This document shows positions 13,233 through 13,791 of a stretch of DNA of 13,791 bases, piece after piece. The stretch comes from an uncultured Clostridia bacterium (GTDB taxonomy: Bacteria > Bacillota > Clostridia > Christensenellales > UBA1242). The notes beneath the pieces were generated by a model. It was given only the letters and a program-made list of their open reading frames with translations, was not told where the DNA came from and made no database searches. The stretch is taken from positions 1-13,791 of the forward strand of contig CANQHS010000018.1 of assembly GCA_947623795.1 (NCBI GenBank). The letters are read 5' to 3'. The position numbers were made by a program, and so were the translations under genes. Numbering within the stretch: position 1 is the stretch's first letter; each line of letters begins with the position of its first letter.

Positions 13233-13791
13233 TTATTTATTAAATTTTTCGCGCACTTTTGCGTTAATTTCGTCTGCAAGTTCTGGGTGGGCGTTTAAAT
13301 ATGCTTTAACATTTTCTTTGCCTTGGCCAATTTTATCGCCATTATAACTAAACCAAGAACCGCTCTTTTCAGCTAGTCCTAAGTTAATTGCCATATCTAA
13401 TATATTTCCAGATTGCGAAATTCCTTCGCCATACATAATGTCAAATTCGGCTTGTTTGAATGGTGGTGCAACCTTGTTTTTAACCACTTTAACGCGCGTG
13501 CGGCTGCCAACAATATCTTGCCCGTTTTTGATTGTGTCCACCTTTCTAACGTCAAGGCGCACAGAGGCGTAGAACTTAAGCGCTTTGCCGCCCGGAGTTG
13601 TTTCCGGATTGCCAAACATAACGCCCACTTTTTCGCGAAGTTGGTTGATGAAAATAACAAGAGTGTTGCTCTTTGAAACAATGCCGGTCAATTTTCTCAA
13701 GGCTTGGCTCATAAGGCGTGCTTGAAGTCCGATGAAACTATCGCCCATCTCGCCCTCGATTTCTGCCTTTGGAGTTAGCGCCGCAACCGAG
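13233..13791 (-). CDS. recA: Recombinase RecA, C-terminal part (cut by window edge)
   Basis: 185 codons are visible, from DSVAALTPKAEIEGE-type sequence at the window end to the stop at 13233-13235. RecA forms filaments on single-stranded DNA for strand exchange and SOS induction. Seen here are AALTPKAEIEGEMGDSFIGL, the L2-loop region IFINQLREKVGVMFGNPETT with PGGKALKFYASVRLDVRK, and VKVVKNKVAPPFKQAEFDI with YGEGIS. The C-terminal domain ends at NAKVREKFNK, without the acidic tail of about 25 residues seen in E. coli RecA. The Walker A motif lies outside the window. Confidence 0.98.
   Translation of the reverse strand, partial: SVAALTPKAEIEGEMGDSFIGLQARLMSQALRKLTGIVSKSNTLVIFINQLREKVGVMFGNPETTPGGKALKFYASVRLDVRKVDTIKNGQDIVGSRTRVKVVKNKVAPPFKQAEFDIMYGEGISQSGNILDMAINLGLAEKSGSWFSYNGDKIGQGKENVKAYLNAHPELADEINAKVREKFNK

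Overview
The window comes from a low-GC bacterium. It has AGGAG-type ribosome sites, sigma-70/sigma-A-type promoters with a 17-bp spacer and extended -10 boxes, short perfect terminator hairpins, an 8-cysteine clostridial-type ferredoxin, and a single giant secreted, membrane-anchored protein. This fits an uncultured anaerobic member of the Bacillota (Clostridia-like). The assignment is an inference from style, not from a phylogenetic marker search. TGA is used as a stop, so the genetic code is standard.

Layout: (1) The 5' end of typA/bipA on the minus strand is cut by the window start. (2) On the plus strand follow a HU-family DNA-binding protein gene and a gene for a membrane-anchored protein with a Pro/Ala/Lys-rich histone-H1-like tail. 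Each has its own promoter. (3) A minus-strand operon is read from about 9117 down to 1758: a thioredoxin-reductase-like flavoprotein (trxB-like), a giant 1966-residue surface protein that starts inside the trxB stop codon (ATGA), and a small YcxB-like two-helix membrane protein. It ends at a perfect hairpin shared with the convergent plus-strand gene. (4) From 9118 to 9612 lies non-coding DNA with a structured dispersed repeat (copy A), then a consensus promoter driving a 44-codon ORF and an adjoining 155-codon ORF that may be one frameshifted gene. (5) A 2[4Fe-4S] ferredoxin gene follows. (6) Two 67-residue XRE-type regulators are divergently transcribed around an intergenic region with three operator/promoter units spaced exactly 29 bp apart. 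(7) recN and the 3' part of recA lie on the minus strand, separated by a second, inverted copy (B) of the repeat.

The genes do not form one pathway. Housekeeping DNA repair and chromosome genes (HU, recN, recA, typA) surround two accessory-looking islands: the trxB/surface-protein operon, and the ORF/ferredoxin/HTH-pair region. The signals I find most worth checking are the repeat pair A/B (about 90% identical core with one compensatory base-pair change), the 29-bp phased operator-promoter array between the HTH genes, the translational coupling of a redox flavoprotein to a giant surface protein, and several start codons that have a -10 box directly upstream and no Shine-Dalgarno sequence.
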